Origin: Bacteroidota bacterium
GTDB lineage: Bacteria; Bacteroidota; Bacteroidia; M30B66
NCBI GenBank assembly: GCA_947460255.1
Contig: CANHIS010000003.1
Span: forward strand, 1-64,000
Length of the DNA stretch: 64,000 bases
Direction of reading: 5' to 3'
Positions 9,632 through 18,521 of this stretch are shown in pieces (the stretch's first letter is position 1; each line of letters starts with the position of its first letter). The notes below the pieces were generated by a model. The model saw only the letters and a list, made by a program, of their open reading frames with translations. It did not search any database and was not told where the DNA came from. Both the position numbers and the translations under genes were made by a program.

Positions 9632-10711
9632 TTATTTGGCTTTAGCCAACGTGAAGCCAAACGTAGTGCCGATGCCGACAGTACTTCGAACATTTATGGT
9701 TTGGTTGTGCGCTTCGATAATGTGTTTTACAATCGATAGACCGAGGCCAGTGCCTCCAATATCGCGAGAACGGCTGCGATCAACACGGTAAAAACGTTCG
9801 AACAAACGTGGAATGTGTTCTTGGGCAATGCCGATACCGTTGTCGGAAACTTCGATAAGGATGTTTTCGTCCATATCATAGAACGATACCTTGGTTTCGC
9901 CAAGTGGTTTACTGTATTTGATCGAATTTACGAGCAAATTGGAGATCACTTTTTGAATGGCTTCACGGTCGGCTTTTACTGCAATTGGCTTATCGTAAAT
10001 GTCTTTGAAAACGAGCTTCACATTACTTTTTTCGGCCGAATACTGGATGCCTGTCATGGTATCGCGCGCCAAATCAACGATGTCGAATTTTTCTTTGTGC
10101 AAGATGAGCTGACCGCTTTCGAATTGGGTAATGATTTCGAGATCTTCAACAATGTTTACCATCCGTTCGACGCTTTTTTCAGCGCGTTCAAGATAGGTTC
10201 GATTCACTTTGTCGTCTTCCAGACCACCTTCTAGCAAGGTCATGATGTAACCTTGAATATTGAAAATTGGGGTTTTTAGTTCGTGGCTTACATTACCGAG
10301 AAATTCGCGACGATAATTTTCGAGGTTTTTTAGGTACTCGATCTCTTCTTTTTGGTCTTTTGCCCAAGCTTCAACGTCCTTGTTAACCTCCGAAATGATG
10401 TCGGTATTCAGATCCACCGATTTCGGTTTTTGCCCTTTTTTGAGCTTCAACTGGTGGATGTTCTTATAAATGAGCTTGATTTTCCTGTAAATGAAGCGCT
10501 CAACGGTGTATTGGAAAAGGAAAAACGAAAGGATAAAGGTGAAAACAATCACCACAGCAGGCACCCAAATCGTGTAGAATTTATGGAATACGAATTCCAT
10601 CAAACCTACGAATACACCTACGCAGGCAGAGAACCACAGAGCCAAGAAAAGCGCGAGGCTTCTCGGGGTTGAGGTATTGATTTTTTGCAGAAATGGAACT
10701 TTAGAACTCAA
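9632..10711 (-). CDS. Sensor histidine kinase, PhoR-like
   Basis: 359 aa. Two membrane segments (about 18-40 and 48-70) are followed by a cytoplasmic linker, a HisKA dimerisation domain with VSHELKTPIF (phospho-acceptor His143), and a HATPase domain with DNGIGI and GTGLGLSIVKHII. There is almost no periplasmic loop, so the stimulus may be sensed in the membrane or through partners. It overlaps the upstream response regulator by 11 bp, so the two are translated from one mRNA. The architecture resembles PhoR of Bacteroidota, but phosphate sensing is not shown by the sequence. Confidence 0.92.
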   Translation of the reverse strand: MSSKVPFLQKINTSTPRSLALFLALWFSACVGVFVGLMEFVFHKFYTIWVPAVVIVFTFILSFFLFQYTVERFIYRKIKLIYKNIHQLKLKKGQKPKSVDLNTDIISEVNKDVEAWAKDQKEEIEYLKNLENYRREFLGNVSHELKTPIFNIQGYIMTLLEGGLEDDKVNRTYLERAEKSVERMVNIVEDLEIITQFESGQLILHKEKFDIVDLARDTMTGIQYSAEKSNVKLVFKDIYDKPIAVKADREAIQKVISNLLVNSIKYSKPLGETKVSFYDMDENILIEVSDNGIGIAQEHIPRLFERFYRVDRSRSRDIGGTGLGLSIVKHIIEAHNQTINVRSTVGIGTTFGFTLAKAK

Positions 10712-11384
10712 ATTTGTAGCCTACGCCTTTTATGGTGCGAATGTAGTTATCTCCTAGCTTTTCACGAAGTTTTCTGATGTGAACATCGATCGTTCTGTCG
10801 CCAACTACTACATCTTCTCCCCAAACGCTCTTCAAAATATCTTCGCGAGTGAACACTTTTCCGGGCTTTGACGCGAGAAGCGCGATGAGCTCGAATTCTT
10901 TTTTAGGCAAGTTGATCTGAAGATTATCCTTCACAATCAGGTATTTTTCCCGGTCAATCGTGAAGCCATTTACTTCCATTACTTCCTCGCCACCAGAGAG
11001 TTTTCCTGCTCGACGTAGCAGCGCTTTTACGCGACTTACCAAAACGCGTGGCTTAATTGGCTTATTGATGTAATCATCCGCTCCAGCGTCGAAACCTGCA
11101 ATTTGACTATAATCTTCGCTTCGGGCAGTAAGGAATGCAATTAGCACTTCTTTTAAATCGGGTGTTTCACGAATTACGCGACAAGTTTCAATGCCATCTA
11201 AATCGGGCATCATTACATCCAAAATAATTAAACTGGGCTTTTCATGGGTTGCAATGCGTATGGCATCTTTCCCATTGGTGCTTGTAAAGACCTCAAATCC
11301 TTCCTTGTTCAGGTTGTAACTCATGAACTCGAGAATATCCGGTTCGTCGTCTACCAACAAGATTTTGGTTTTTTCCGCGCTCAT
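10701..11384 (-). CDS. Response regulator, OmpR/PhoB family
   Basis: 227 aa. The receiver domain has the acidic pair VDDE (residues 11-14), phospho-acceptor Asp56 in LIILDVMMPDLDG and the conserved Lys in NKPI. The C-terminal winged helix has KKEFELIALLA and the DRTIDVHIRKLREKLG recognition segment, typical of PhoB-type regulators. It is the first gene of a two-gene operon with the kinase at 9632-10711, which should phosphorylate it. Confidence 0.95.
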   Translation of the reverse strand: MSAEKTKILLVDDEPDILEFMSYNLNKEGFEVFTSTNGKDAIRIATHEKPSLIILDVMMPDLDGIETCRVIRETPDLKEVLIAFLTARSEDYSQIAGFDAGADDYINKPIKPRVLVSRVKALLRRAGKLSGGEEVMEVNGFTIDREKYLIVKDNLQINLPKKEFELIALLASKPGKVFTREDILKSVWGEDVVVGDRTIDVHIRKLREKLGDNYIRTIKGVGYKFEF

Positions 11385-11495
11385 AGTGATGTGTTACTTT
11401 TCGGTTGCGAAACTATTGAGAGATTCACACACGAAAGTTAAGCAGACGTTATCAAATTGACAATGTGTATGCATCTCCTCAGTATTGCTGAACAT

Positions 11496-12836
11496 TTAAA
11501 TTGCTCGTCCCTTCCATTTTCCAGATCGCATGTAAAGGTATGAGATCAAACCTAACATCATGAAGTAGATGGGTTCGGTTATCCAAATAATATGAACCGC
11601 CTCTTTGAGAAGAATCCCAAGAAACCAAGCCACTAAGAGATACATTGCAATTGTTGTAGTCTCGATCCACAAAGCGGTTCGGGTGTTTCCACTGCCACTT
11701 ACACCGCTAAACCAGGTCATCGCAACTGCAAAGAAGAATAACGCCACTGTAATCACATACAAGGTCGGTACACTATCAGCAATGATTCCGCCTGTTTTGT
11801 CCTCAACAGCTAAGCCAATTACCCATTCGGGGATGATGAAATTCAGTGCTAAAAATGGCAAAGCAGCCACAACCGACATTCCAGTGATCTTCTTCAATAT
11901 CGGCATCACTTCCGCGGAGCGACCTTCTCCAATGGCAAAAGAAACCATCGTGTTTGTAGCCGACATGAAGCCCCAAAATGGCACCATTTGGAACATGTAA
12001 ATCATGCGAATCACTACCGAAATTGCCAGGGCACGCTCTCCACTTTGTTCGATTACAATGAAAAAGAGGAACCATCCAGCGTGCGAAACGAAATATTGGA
12101 ACATCACCGGTGAAGCAATATTCACCACTTGTTTCATTACTGGCAAATCCCATTTCCAACTTTCGAAAAGCTTGAAACTTAAGTGGTATTTCCCTACAAA
12201 TGTGTATAATACAAACATTAAAGTGGCTGAGATTTCTGCTAAAGAAGACGCAATCGCAGCGCCTTTTATACCCAATTCAGGAAAGCCGTAATGCCCGAAA
12301 ATTAAGGCATCGTTGAGTACAACGTTTACCAAAGCCATCCCAACGGTACTTACTGTGATGATGACGGGTTTCGAAATGCCAATGTAAAACGCTCTAAATG
12401 AAAGATTTATCAAAGCGAAAACAATTCCCCAAGAACGGTGATCGAGGTATTCGATGGCGCGGGTATATACAGCCTCCGACGAGATCAACGGTTTCAGTAC
12501 TGTAGGCCCTAAAAACTCCATTCCTGCCCACAAAACCAGCGATGTACAGAAAAGAAACAGCAAACTGTTGTCGAAAATGTTTCCAATAGCGTGATGCGCT
12601 TTTTCGCCATGTCGACGGGCAATGAGAATTTGCACTCCAGTCGAAAAACCCAACCCTAAAATATAAACCGTAGAATAAAAAAGGCCTGCTAATCCTACAG
12701 CGTCAAGCGAAATTTCATCTACTCTCGCCATGAAAAATACGTCTGTGGCAAGAATTACGTTTTGTGCAATTCCGCCCAGGATAATCGGCAAAGCGAGTTT
12801 TAGGATGCTCGATGTGGTATAATTAGGTTGGGTCAT
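11496..12836 (-). CDS. MATE family multidrug/Na+ antiporter
   Basis: 446 aa with about 12 hydrophobic segments. MATE landmarks are present: LPIILGGIAQNVILATDVFF at the N-terminus and GIKGAAIASSLAEISATLM in the middle. It should export cationic or aromatic compounds across the inner membrane in exchange for Na+ or H+. The substrate cannot be read from sequence. It lies just downstream of the RlmI-like gene (18-bp gap), so the two may be co-transcribed. Confidence 0.9.
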   Translation of the reverse strand: MTQPNYTTSSILKLALPIILGGIAQNVILATDVFFMARVDEISLDAVGLAGLFYSTVYILGLGFSTGVQILIARRHGEKAHHAIGNIFDNSLLFLFCTSLVLWAGMEFLGPTVLKPLISSEAVYTRAIEYLDHRSWGIVFALINLSFRAFYIGISKPVIITVSTVGMALVNVVLNDALIFGHYGFPELGIKGAAIASSLAEISATLMFVLYTFVGKYHLSFKLFESWKWDLPVMKQVVNIASPVMFQYFVSHAGWFLFFIVIEQSGERALAISVVIRMIYMFQMVPFWGFMSATNTMVSFAIGEGRSAEVMPILKKITGMSVVAALPFLALNFIIPEWVIGLAVEDKTGGIIADSVPTLYVITVALFFFAVAMTWFSGVSGSGNTRTALWIETTTIAMYLLVAWFLGILLKEAVHIIWITEPIYFMMLGLISYLYMRSGKWKGRAI

Positions 12837-12854
12837 TTTATTTGGTTGATTCTA

Positions 12855-14030
12855 TTAATCCACCAAAAGAACCAAGCCCTTGAGGTATTCGCCTTCTGGA
12901 TGATACACACTCACCGGGTGATCGGCAGGTTGCGTGAGCTGATGAAGCACCGAAATTTTTCGTCCCGATTCAATCGCCGCAGCAGTAATGGTGTGGCGGA
13001 AAAGTTCGCGGTCTACCACCTGACTGCATGAAAACGTAAAGAGCAATCCACCTGGTCTGATTTGTTGTAAGGCCAAGTGATTGAGGCGTTTGTATGCCTG
13101 AACAGCACGGTGGCGCGCATCCATGTGCTTCGCAAATGCGGGAGGATCTAGCACAATGATATCGTATGCTTCACGATGTGTTTTGAGCCATTCGGGCACA
13201 TCGGCAACCAACGCCGAATGTTGATTTTCGTTGAAACCATTGATTGCCACGTTTTCTTGCGTGAGCTCAATGGCCTTCTTTGAACTATCTACCGAATCTA
13301 CCCGAGTTGCGCCACCAGCAAGCGCATACACCGAAAATCCGCCTGTATAGCAGAAGGTATTTAGCACTGTTCGGTCTTTCGCATAGCGTTGTAAAAGTGC
13401 ACGGTTCTCGCGCTGATCGATGAAAAATCCAGTTTTCTGACCTTGCACAAAATCGATCCTGAATTGATGTCCATTTTCCAAGCAAGGCTGAGAGTTGTCG
13501 GGCGTTCCAGCCAAATAATCATTGCCTTCTTTTCTTCCTAGTGCCTCCGCCGATTTATCGTACACTGCGGCAATCAAACCCGAAGAAGCTTCCAAGATCG
13601 CATCCGCAATGGCTTTTCGTTCAGCAAACATTCCAAGCGAATGGCATTGTACCACCGCGGTCGATCCATAAATATCCACCACCAAGCCGGGCAATCCGTC
13701 GCCTTCGCCATGCACAAGCCTGAAAATATTGGTATCAGGATTTGGCAAGCCAGCCGATCTTCTGTGTCGAAAGCAACGTTGCATCGATTCGAGCCAGAAA
13801 TTTTCATTTGGCAAATCGGCACCAAAACCTAGCATTCGCACGGTAATCGAACCTTTTTGATATTGACCCCAACCCAAAGCATCGCCATTGGCAGCTTTCA
13901 CGGCAACACGGTCGCCATCTTCAGGTTCGCCTTCATACCGGTGAATTGCACCAGAAAAAACCCAAGGATGGAAGCGTTGTAAGGAGCGCTCTTTACCGAA
14001 TTTGAGCGTGATGGTGGGCATTGATTTCAT
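12855..14030 (-). CDS. PUA-domain SAM-dependent rRNA methyltransferase, RlmI-like
   Basis: 391 aa. An N-terminal PUA domain (about 1-80, with HPWVFSGAI) is followed by a RlmI central region (VDIYGSTAVVQCHS) and a Rossmann methyltransferase domain with FCYTGGFSVYALAGGA (SAM site), DPPAFAKH and FTFSCSQVVD (catalytic Cys). RlmI of E. coli makes m5C1962 in 23S rRNA; this is a close match in architecture. A TACCTTTG -7 box lies exactly 12 nt before the ATG at 14030, which selects that start over Met4 and suggests a leaderless mRNA. Confidence 0.9.
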   Translation of the reverse strand: MKSMPTITLKFGKERSLQRFHPWVFSGAIHRYEGEPEDGDRVAVKAANGDALGWGQYQKGSITVRMLGFGADLPNENFWLESMQRCFRHRRSAGLPNPDTNIFRLVHGEGDGLPGLVVDIYGSTAVVQCHSLGMFAERKAIADAILEASSGLIAAVYDKSAEALGRKEGNDYLAGTPDNSQPCLENGHQFRIDFVQGQKTGFFIDQRENRALLQRYAKDRTVLNTFCYTGGFSVYALAGGATRVDSVDSSKKAIELTQENVAINGFNENQHSALVADVPEWLKTHREAYDIIVLDPPAFAKHMDARHRAVQAYKRLNHLALQQIRPGGLLFTFSCSQVVDRELFRHTITAAAIESGRKISVLHQLTQPADHPVSVYHPEGEYLKGLVLLVD

Positions 14031-14034
14031 GCCA

Positions 14035-14042
14035 CAAAGGTA
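14035..14042 (-). promoter_or_regulatory. -7 box of the RlmI-like gene (leaderless)
   Basis: TACCTTTG on the minus strand, first base 12 nt before the ATG at 14030. Confidence 0.6.
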
Positions 14043-14069
14043 GGAAATGCGGTGTAGCGCTTTTGTTTT

Positions 14070-14083
14070 TTCCCTCCGGGGAA
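14070..14083. repeat. TTCCCTCCGGGGAA palindrome, copy 2 (intergenic)
   Basis: Reverse complement of the 14-bp element at 9563-9576. It lies in the spacer upstream of the RlmI-like gene. Confidence 0.6.
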
Positions 14084-14294
14084 TGGGAGTCGCTCATTAT
14101 CAATGATCTGTGCAGTTTTATTGCAAGATTTCGTTGCTTGTTTCATGTCATGAGGGCAGCAAGTTCACCAAGGAAGCGTAGCATTAAGGTGCGAAAGAAT
14201 CTTCATGTTAAGTCATGCAAAATTCAATCTAGGGCAAACGAATTTTTAAGCATTGAACGAATTACTTAAGTACCTTAATTACGAAACAAATATT

Positions 14295-14726
14295 CTATCG
14301 GTTTTGCTGTTTTTCAATGAATTTTTGAAACTCGTTTGGAGTTAAAATTTGAGCTGATTTAAATGGATTGTGTGCTAATAAATCACTGTCATCAGTAACC
14401 AAAAAATCTGCTTTTGAGTAATCGATTAAATCAAGAAGAAAGTTGTCTTTAGGATCTCTGCAGATACTGTGTTTAGGTTTTATATCGATATTTAACGCAA
14501 TAATCTCAAGCAAATCAATAAGCTCCTTTACACTATTTTTCGGGAAGTATTTTTTTAGTTTCTCTCGGGTTGTTACTAATTTAATTTCTTTTAATAACTG
14601 TGGAGTAACGATTATCTTTAGATCTCCATTGGTTATTTGATTTCTAATGAAAGAGAGTCTTTTGCCAATCAAAAAACTAATCCAAACATTTGTATCGAAA
14701 ATTACTTTAACGTTTCCGTTTTTCAT
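14295..14726 (-). CDS. PIN-domain toxin of a toxin-antitoxin module
   Basis: 143 aa. FDTNVWISFLIG near the N-terminus carries the first catalytic Asp of a PIN nuclease; CRDPKDNFLLDL and FLVTDDSDLL carry the other acidic residues. This is the COG1569-type 'putative toxin-antitoxin system toxin component, PIN family'. Such proteins cleave RNA in a Mg2+-dependent way. The start overlaps the end of the antitoxin gene by 20 bp, the usual antitoxin-first order. Which RNA is cleaved is unknown. Confidence 0.85.
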   Translation of the reverse strand: MKNGNVKVIFDTNVWISFLIGKRLSFIRNQITNGDLKIIVTPQLLKEIKLVTTREKLKKYFPKNSVKELIDLLEIIALNIDIKPKHSICRDPKDNFLLDLIDYSKADFLVTDDSDLLAHNPFKSAQILTPNEFQKFIEKQQNR

Positions 14727-14937
14727 AAAGTTCTTGCCTTACTTTTTCTACCTCATCATCTATAGTAGTGATGTCTAATTCATCCGTTTTGAATGTTTGT
14801 AGAAGTTGTGAAAGTTTAGATTCAATTACTTCTTTTTCAAGCTCTTTAGTTAGTTTTATTTTTTCTTGATTAGGCAATTGTCTTATCAGCGACAAGATTT
14901 GCTCGTAAGTTATTTCTAGTTGCAATGAGGTTTTCAT
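14707..14937 (-). CDS. Antitoxin partner of the PIN toxin
   Basis: 76 aa, charged and largely helical (EKIKLTKELEKEVIESKL, DDEVEKVRQELYEKRKR). No recognisable ribbon-helix-helix or AbrB motif is evident, but size, gene order and the 20-bp overlap with the PIN toxin make an antitoxin role likely. Its function is inferred from position. Confidence 0.7.
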   Translation of the reverse strand: MKTSLQLEITYEQILSLIRQLPNQEKIKLTKELEKEVIESKLSQLLQTFKTDELDITTIDDEVEKVRQELYEKRKR

Positions 14938-15132
14938 ATCCTTCGCTTTATTATACTTACTACAAAACTACGAAAAATCGACACTCGTATAATTTCAGCA
15001 AATTTGCGTGATTCTTTTTGATGATGATGTTGAATGTGCAATCAACTTGAATTGAGCAAAACCTATCTATGGTCTGCCAAATAGAAAAGATTAAGCAAAA
15101 AACAACCTCTCTTGAATCTTGCCAGTTTGAAT

Positions 15133-15168
15133 CCTCTCTCTACTATGGAGAAAGATAAGAGAGAGAGG
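15133..15168. repeat. CCTCTCTCT/AGAGAGAGG inverted repeat
   Basis: A 9-bp stem with an 18-nt loop just downstream of the cytochrome c gene. It resembles the pyrimidine-rich repeats at 48933 and 49034 and may end transcription of the cytochrome gene. Confidence 0.5.
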
Positions 15169-15176
15169 TAAACTAC

Positions 15177-15503
15177 TTATTTCCGCAATCCCATCACAAA
15201 ATCGGCAACCGCATCAATTTCTTCAGCACTCAGTTGCGTTTCGAATGGAGGCATGGTGCCTTTGCCTTTTTTTATCTGTGTTTTCAATGCAGCCAAATCG
15301 AGTTGCGATTCAGTGAGTTTCTTTGCGCCACCAATGCCGAGGTTACCATCAGCGCCATGACACATTGCACACTTAGTTTTGTAGATTTCCGCACCACTTG
15401 CCACAGCAGTAGGCTTTTTGGTATTGGCATCGGGTGTTTTTTGAGCAGTTTCTTGGCAACCAACAAATGCAAAAAGGACGGCAATTAAAATGATCGAACG
15501 CAT
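15177..15503 (-). CDS. Small monohaem cytochrome c lipoprotein
   Basis: 108 aa. A short signal peptide ends in a lipobox-like FVGCQE, so the protein is probably lipid-anchored. One CAMCH haem site follows, with a downstream GTMPPF that supplies the likely axial Met, and a C-terminal helix AEEIDAVADFVMGL typical of class I cytochromes c. It should carry electrons in the periplasm. Of two adjacent ATG codons the second (15503) lies exactly 12 nt after the start of a TACTTTTG -7 box. It is near sulfur cluster A but on the opposite strand; a link to sulfur oxidation is possible, not shown. Confidence 0.88.
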   Translation of the reverse strand: MRSIILIAVLFAFVGCQETAQKTPDANTKKPTAVASGAEIYKTKCAMCHGADGNLGIGGAKKLTESQLDLAALKTQIKKGKGTMPPFETQLSAEEIDAVADFVMGLRK

Positions 15504-15507
15504 CATG

Positions 15508-15515
15508 CAAAAGTA
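15508..15515 (-). promoter_or_regulatory. -7 box of the cytochrome c gene (leaderless)
   Basis: TACTTTTG on the minus strand, first base 12 nt before the second ATG. Confidence 0.6.
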
Positions 15516-15740
15516 GACAAACGGCAGAATCGATTTGTTCGTTTTTTATGTTGTTTGGCAACCACAGAGCTAATTCAGAGCTTCAATTATCAATTTAAAT
15601 AACATTTAATGAATTAATTCGATTTGAATGCATCAATTTAAATTCAGAGATAAAAAAAGCTCCATAATTCAATTGTACAACAGCTAAACTGATTTTCTCA
15701 TTCGATCTTTGAATGAGGCAAATACATTAAATCTCATAGC

Positions 15741-15754
15741 GTGACAAATGTCAT
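15741..15754. promoter_or_regulatory. Crp/Fnr-type operator, GTGA class, upstream of the kelch-like gene
   Basis: GTGA-CAAATG-TCAT. Its centre (15747.5) is 29.5 bp before the TACATTCG -7 box (15777-15784) and about 41.5 bp before the ATG at 15789, the class II activator position. No -33 TTTG is seen at this promoter. Confidence 0.7.
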
Positions 15755-15788
15755 AGTTCACCTGATAACATCGGTTTACATTCGCTGC

Positions 15789-17384
15789 ATGAAAAATCTT
15801 GCGCTCACACTTTTCGCATTACTCACCTTGATTTTACCATCCAAGGCACAGGTGTTAAATATTGCTATTCGTCCTATTGAAACACAAACTTTACCGGGGA
15901 TTCAGTCCTATGCTTGGGCACAAAGAGGCAACAAAGTCGTAATTATTGGTGGTCGAATCGATGGTTTGCACCGCCGCCAGCCCTTTGCAGCATTTGATTT
16001 GGCTGGGCACAATACCAATATCATTGTTCTTGAGCCATCTACCGGAAATGTTTGGTCTGCATCTACCGAAAGCCTCGATGCAGCATTAAAAGAACATTTG
16101 CGTTCTACCAATATCCAATATTGTCAAGATGGAAATTACCTTCTTCTCACGGGAGGTTACGGTTACAGTGATCTTCAAGCGGACCATATCACTTTCCCAT
16201 TTGTTACACGGGTTGAACTCGATGGCTTGATTGCCGCTGTGATGCAAGGCTCTGTGAACAACTCTTTCTTTACACAAATTACCGATGAGCGATTTGCTAT
16301 CACCGGAGGAGACATGGAGAAAATTGGCTCAAAATGGATGTTGGTTGGAGGACATCGCTTCGATGGGCGTTACAATCCCATGAATGGTCCAAGTTTCACA
16401 CAAGTGTACACCAATGCCATCCAGCAATTCGATCTGGATATCACACAGTCGAACCTTTCGATTTCCAATTTTGTAACCATTACCGACACTGCATTGTTCC
16501 ATCGCCGAGATTACAACTTGGTTCCACAGGTTTTTCCTGATGGAAACCAAGGGATGACAATTTATTCGGGTGTTTTTAGAACCGATCTTGATCTTCCATA
16601 CATCAATGCGGTGAGCATTAAAGCAGATGCACATTATGAAGAGCCAGGATTTATGCAATATTTAAATCATTACCATTGTGCAGTCATGCCAGTTTGGTCT
16701 GCCAATTCACAAACTCAACATTCCATATTCTTTGGTGGAATGGCGCAGTATTATCCCGATTCTTCCGGAACCATCGTGCAAGACAACAACGTACCATTTG
16801 TGCAAACAATTACAGACGTGATTCGTGATGCAAATGGAAATTTGACAGAAAATCGATTGAGCATCACCATGCCCGGTTTTTTAGGCGCAAGTGCTGAATT
16901 TATTCCTGCTGAAACAATGGCGACCACTGCCAGTGGAGTTTTATTAATGGATGAAATTTCTAGAGATTCAACAGTTGTGGGATATATTTTCGGTGGAATT
17001 CGTTCTGATGCACCCAATATTTTCTGGGTAAATGATGGTTCACAAAGTATTGCATCTCCTGTATTATATGAAGTTGTATTAATTCAAGATGAATCCACTG
17101 GAATAGCTGATTTTACTGTGAATAAACAAAATATGCGTGCTTATCCTTGTCCGATGAATGACCATGTTTTTGTAGAAATTAATTTATTGGAAAAATCGGA
17201 TGTGGTGCTTCGAATGTACAATCCTGAAGGGAAAGAGGTATTTAGCAAAAAGCTGAGAAATCAACTTGCAGGAGCATTTGAAGAGGAATTGCATTTCAAG
17301 AAAGGCTTACCTGGAGGGATGTATTTAATTACCAGTGAAACAAAATCAGGTATTGAAACAATGCGCATTTTGGTGACTGAATAA
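15789..17384 (+). CDS. Kelch-like beta-propeller protein with T9SS type A sorting domain
   Basis: 531 aa. The signal peptide is MKNLALTLFALLTLILPSKA. The body has kelch-like blades (VVIIGGRIDGLHRR, YLLLTGGYGYSD, FAITGGDMEKIG, WMLVGGHRFDGR, SIFFGGMAQYYP, GYIFGGIRSDAP). The C-terminus (MRAYPCPMNDHVFVEI, GLPGGMYLIT) is a type A T9SS sorting signal. The ATG at 15789 is preferred over a GTG at 15741, because the -7 box lies between and is 12 nt upstream of the ATG. An activator palindrome at 15741-15754 places it in the sulfur regulon, upstream of Crp/Fnr regulator 1. Substrate unknown; it could bind or process an extracellular sulfur compound, which is inference. Confidence 0.8.
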   Translation: MKNLALTLFALLTLILPSKAQVLNIAIRPIETQTLPGIQSYAWAQRGNKVVIIGGRIDGLHRRQPFAAFDLAGHNTNIIVLEPSTGNVWSASTESLDAALKEHLRSTNIQYCQDGNYLLLTGGYGYSDLQADHITFPFVTRVELDGLIAAVMQGSVNNSFFTQITDERFAITGGDMEKIGSKWMLVGGHRFDGRYNPMNGPSFTQVYTNAIQQFDLDITQSNLSISNFVTITDTALFHRRDYNLVPQVFPDGNQGMTIYSGVFRTDLDLPYINAVSIKADAHYEEPGFMQYLNHYHCAVMPVWSANSQTQHSIFFGGMAQYYPDSSGTIVQDNNVPFVQTITDVIRDANGNLTENRLSITMPGFLGASAEFIPAETMATTASGVLLMDEISRDSTVVGYIFGGIRSDAPNIFWVNDGSQSIASPVLYEVVLIQDESTGIADFTVNKQNMRAYPCPMNDHVFVEINLLEKSDVVLRMYNPEGKEVFSKKLRNQLAGAFEEELHFKKGLPGGMYLITSETKSGIETMRILVTE

Positions 17385-17388
17385 ATCC

Positions 17389-17396
17389 TAATTTTG
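17389..17396 (+). promoter_or_regulatory. -7 box of Crp/Fnr regulator 1 (leaderless)
   Basis: TAATTTTG, first base 12 nt before the ATG at 17401, with a TTTTG 16-17 nt further upstream acting as -33 element. No GTRA-N6-TYAC palindrome at the activator position, so expression may be constitutive. Confidence 0.6.
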
Positions 17397-17400
17397 GGTC

Positions 17401-18048
17401 ATGTTAACAGCAGACCAGGTTAGTAAATTATTTCCCCAATTTGAAGCTCCATTGGTGGAGAAAATTGCTGAATCAGGCGCATTGAAAACCTTTCAAAAGG
17501 ACGATTTCTTGATGAAAACCGGGCAGCATTTTCGGAATATCATTTTGATTGTTTCTGGATTGGTGAAGGTTTATCGGGAAGATGATCAAGGAAATGAATT
17601 CCTGATGTATTATCTCGCATCAGGTCAAGCATGTTCTCTCTCAATGATTTGTGCATCTAGATTTCAGGCTAGTCAACTCATGGCCAAGGCGGAATCGGAT
17701 GTTGAGGTATTGGCCATTCCGTTGCAAAAAATGGATGAATGGATGACCACCTATAAATCATGGTATTACTTTGTTTTGGAAAATTACCGTGCACGATTTG
17801 ATGATTTATTAGAAACGATCGATCATGTGGCATTTAGAAATATGGATGAGCGATTGGTTTTTTATCTAAAACGATACAAAGACAAGCACAATACCAATGA
17901 AGTGCGACAGTCAATTACAGAAATTGCATCCGAATTAAATTCATCTCGAGAAGTGATTTCACGCTTGTTGAAGAAACTGTCTGAGCGCGGTTTGGTAAAA
18001 ATGCAGCGCGATTTTATTGAAATTGTGGATCTTCAAAAAGTGATTTAA
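17401..18048 (+). CDS. Crp/Fnr-family transcription regulator 1 (Arg-Glu recognition helix)
   Basis: 215 aa. A cyclic-nucleotide-binding-like beta-roll (about 1-115), dimerisation helix (about 116-150) and winged helix-turn-helix (about 165-215). The recognition helix SSREVISRLL has Arg183, Glu184 and Arg188 at positions equivalent to Arg180, Glu181 and Arg185 of E. coli CRP. The cAMP-binding cassette is absent; in its place is ACSLSMIC with Cys78 and Cys84. The paralog at 41113 has the same cysteine spacing. No N-terminal Fnr-type Cys cluster exists. It sits between the kelch-like gene and the rhodanese operon, both preceded by GTGA-N6-TCAC-type palindromes it probably binds. I infer a thiol-based sulfur sensor. 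Confidence 0.9.
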   Translation: MLTADQVSKLFPQFEAPLVEKIAESGALKTFQKDDFLMKTGQHFRNIILIVSGLVKVYREDDQGNEFLMYYLASGQACSLSMICASRFQASQLMAKAESDVEVLAIPLQKMDEWMTTYKSWYYFVLENYRARFDDLLETIDHVAFRNMDERLVFYLKRYKDKHNTNEVRQSITEIASELNSSREVISRLLKKLSERGLVKMQRDFIEIVDLQKVI

Positions 18049-18100
18049 AACGATCAATATATTGTGTCTACATGATTTATTGATTGAAAAATCGTGCATT

Positions 18101-18114
18101 GTGATAGAAGTCAC
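18101..18114. promoter_or_regulatory. Crp/Fnr-type operator, GTGA class, upstream of the rhodanese operon
   Basis: GTGA-TAGAAG-TCAC, perfect half-sites. The centre (18107.5) is 29.5 bp before a TAATTTTG -7 box at 18137-18144. Transcription would start near 18149, giving a leader of about 80 nt to the rhodanese at 18232. Confidence 0.75.
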
Positions 18115-18231
18115 GAATCAAGTTTGTGCGGCACCCTAATTTTGCACCATCAAATTGTTTATCAGTTGAAAGGCAAGTTTCATTTCAGTGATTTACAATG
18201 GATCAAAATGCTGAACCCAACTCATAATAAA

Positions 18232-18513
18232 ATGAAAACCATTTCTGAACTTTTAAATACACCGGGAACAACCATTATCGATGTTAGAAGCCCAATGGAA
18301 TTTGCTTCTGAGAGTCTTCCTGGTGCAATCAATATTCCAGTTGATTTAATTCAAGCCAGAGTTTACGATATCAAAGAAATGCCAGCTCCTTATTTATTGT
18401 ACTGCAGAAGCGGCGCGAGAAGTGGAATGGCAGCATCTATCCTTAAGCAAGCTGGAATTGAAGAAGTTTACAACGGTGGCAGTGTTTACGATTTACTTAC
18501 AGAAATTAAATAA
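18232..18513 (+). CDS. Single-domain rhodanese (sulfurtransferase)
   Basis: 93 aa, cytoplasmic (no signal peptide). It starts MKTISELLNTPGTTIIDVRSP and has the active-site loop CRSGAR, with Cys as persulfide carrier. Upstream in-frame ATGs (18094, 18208) lie before or just after the predicted transcription start and are not needed for the fold. It is the first gene of a co-directional run with a second rhodanese 8 bp downstream and two small membrane proteins. It should move sulfane sulfur between thiosulfate, persulfides and acceptors. Confidence 0.88.
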   Translation: MKTISELLNTPGTTIIDVRSPMEFASESLPGAINIPVDLIQARVYDIKEMPAPYLLYCRSGARSGMAASILKQAGIEEVYNGGSVYDLLTEIK

Positions 18514-18521
18514 TTAAAGTC

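Noticed and set aside
17401-18048. Oxygen-sensing Fnr with an iron-sulfur cluster
   Set aside because: The N-terminal Cys cluster of Fnr is absent; the only Cys pair is in the beta-roll (Cys78, Cys84).
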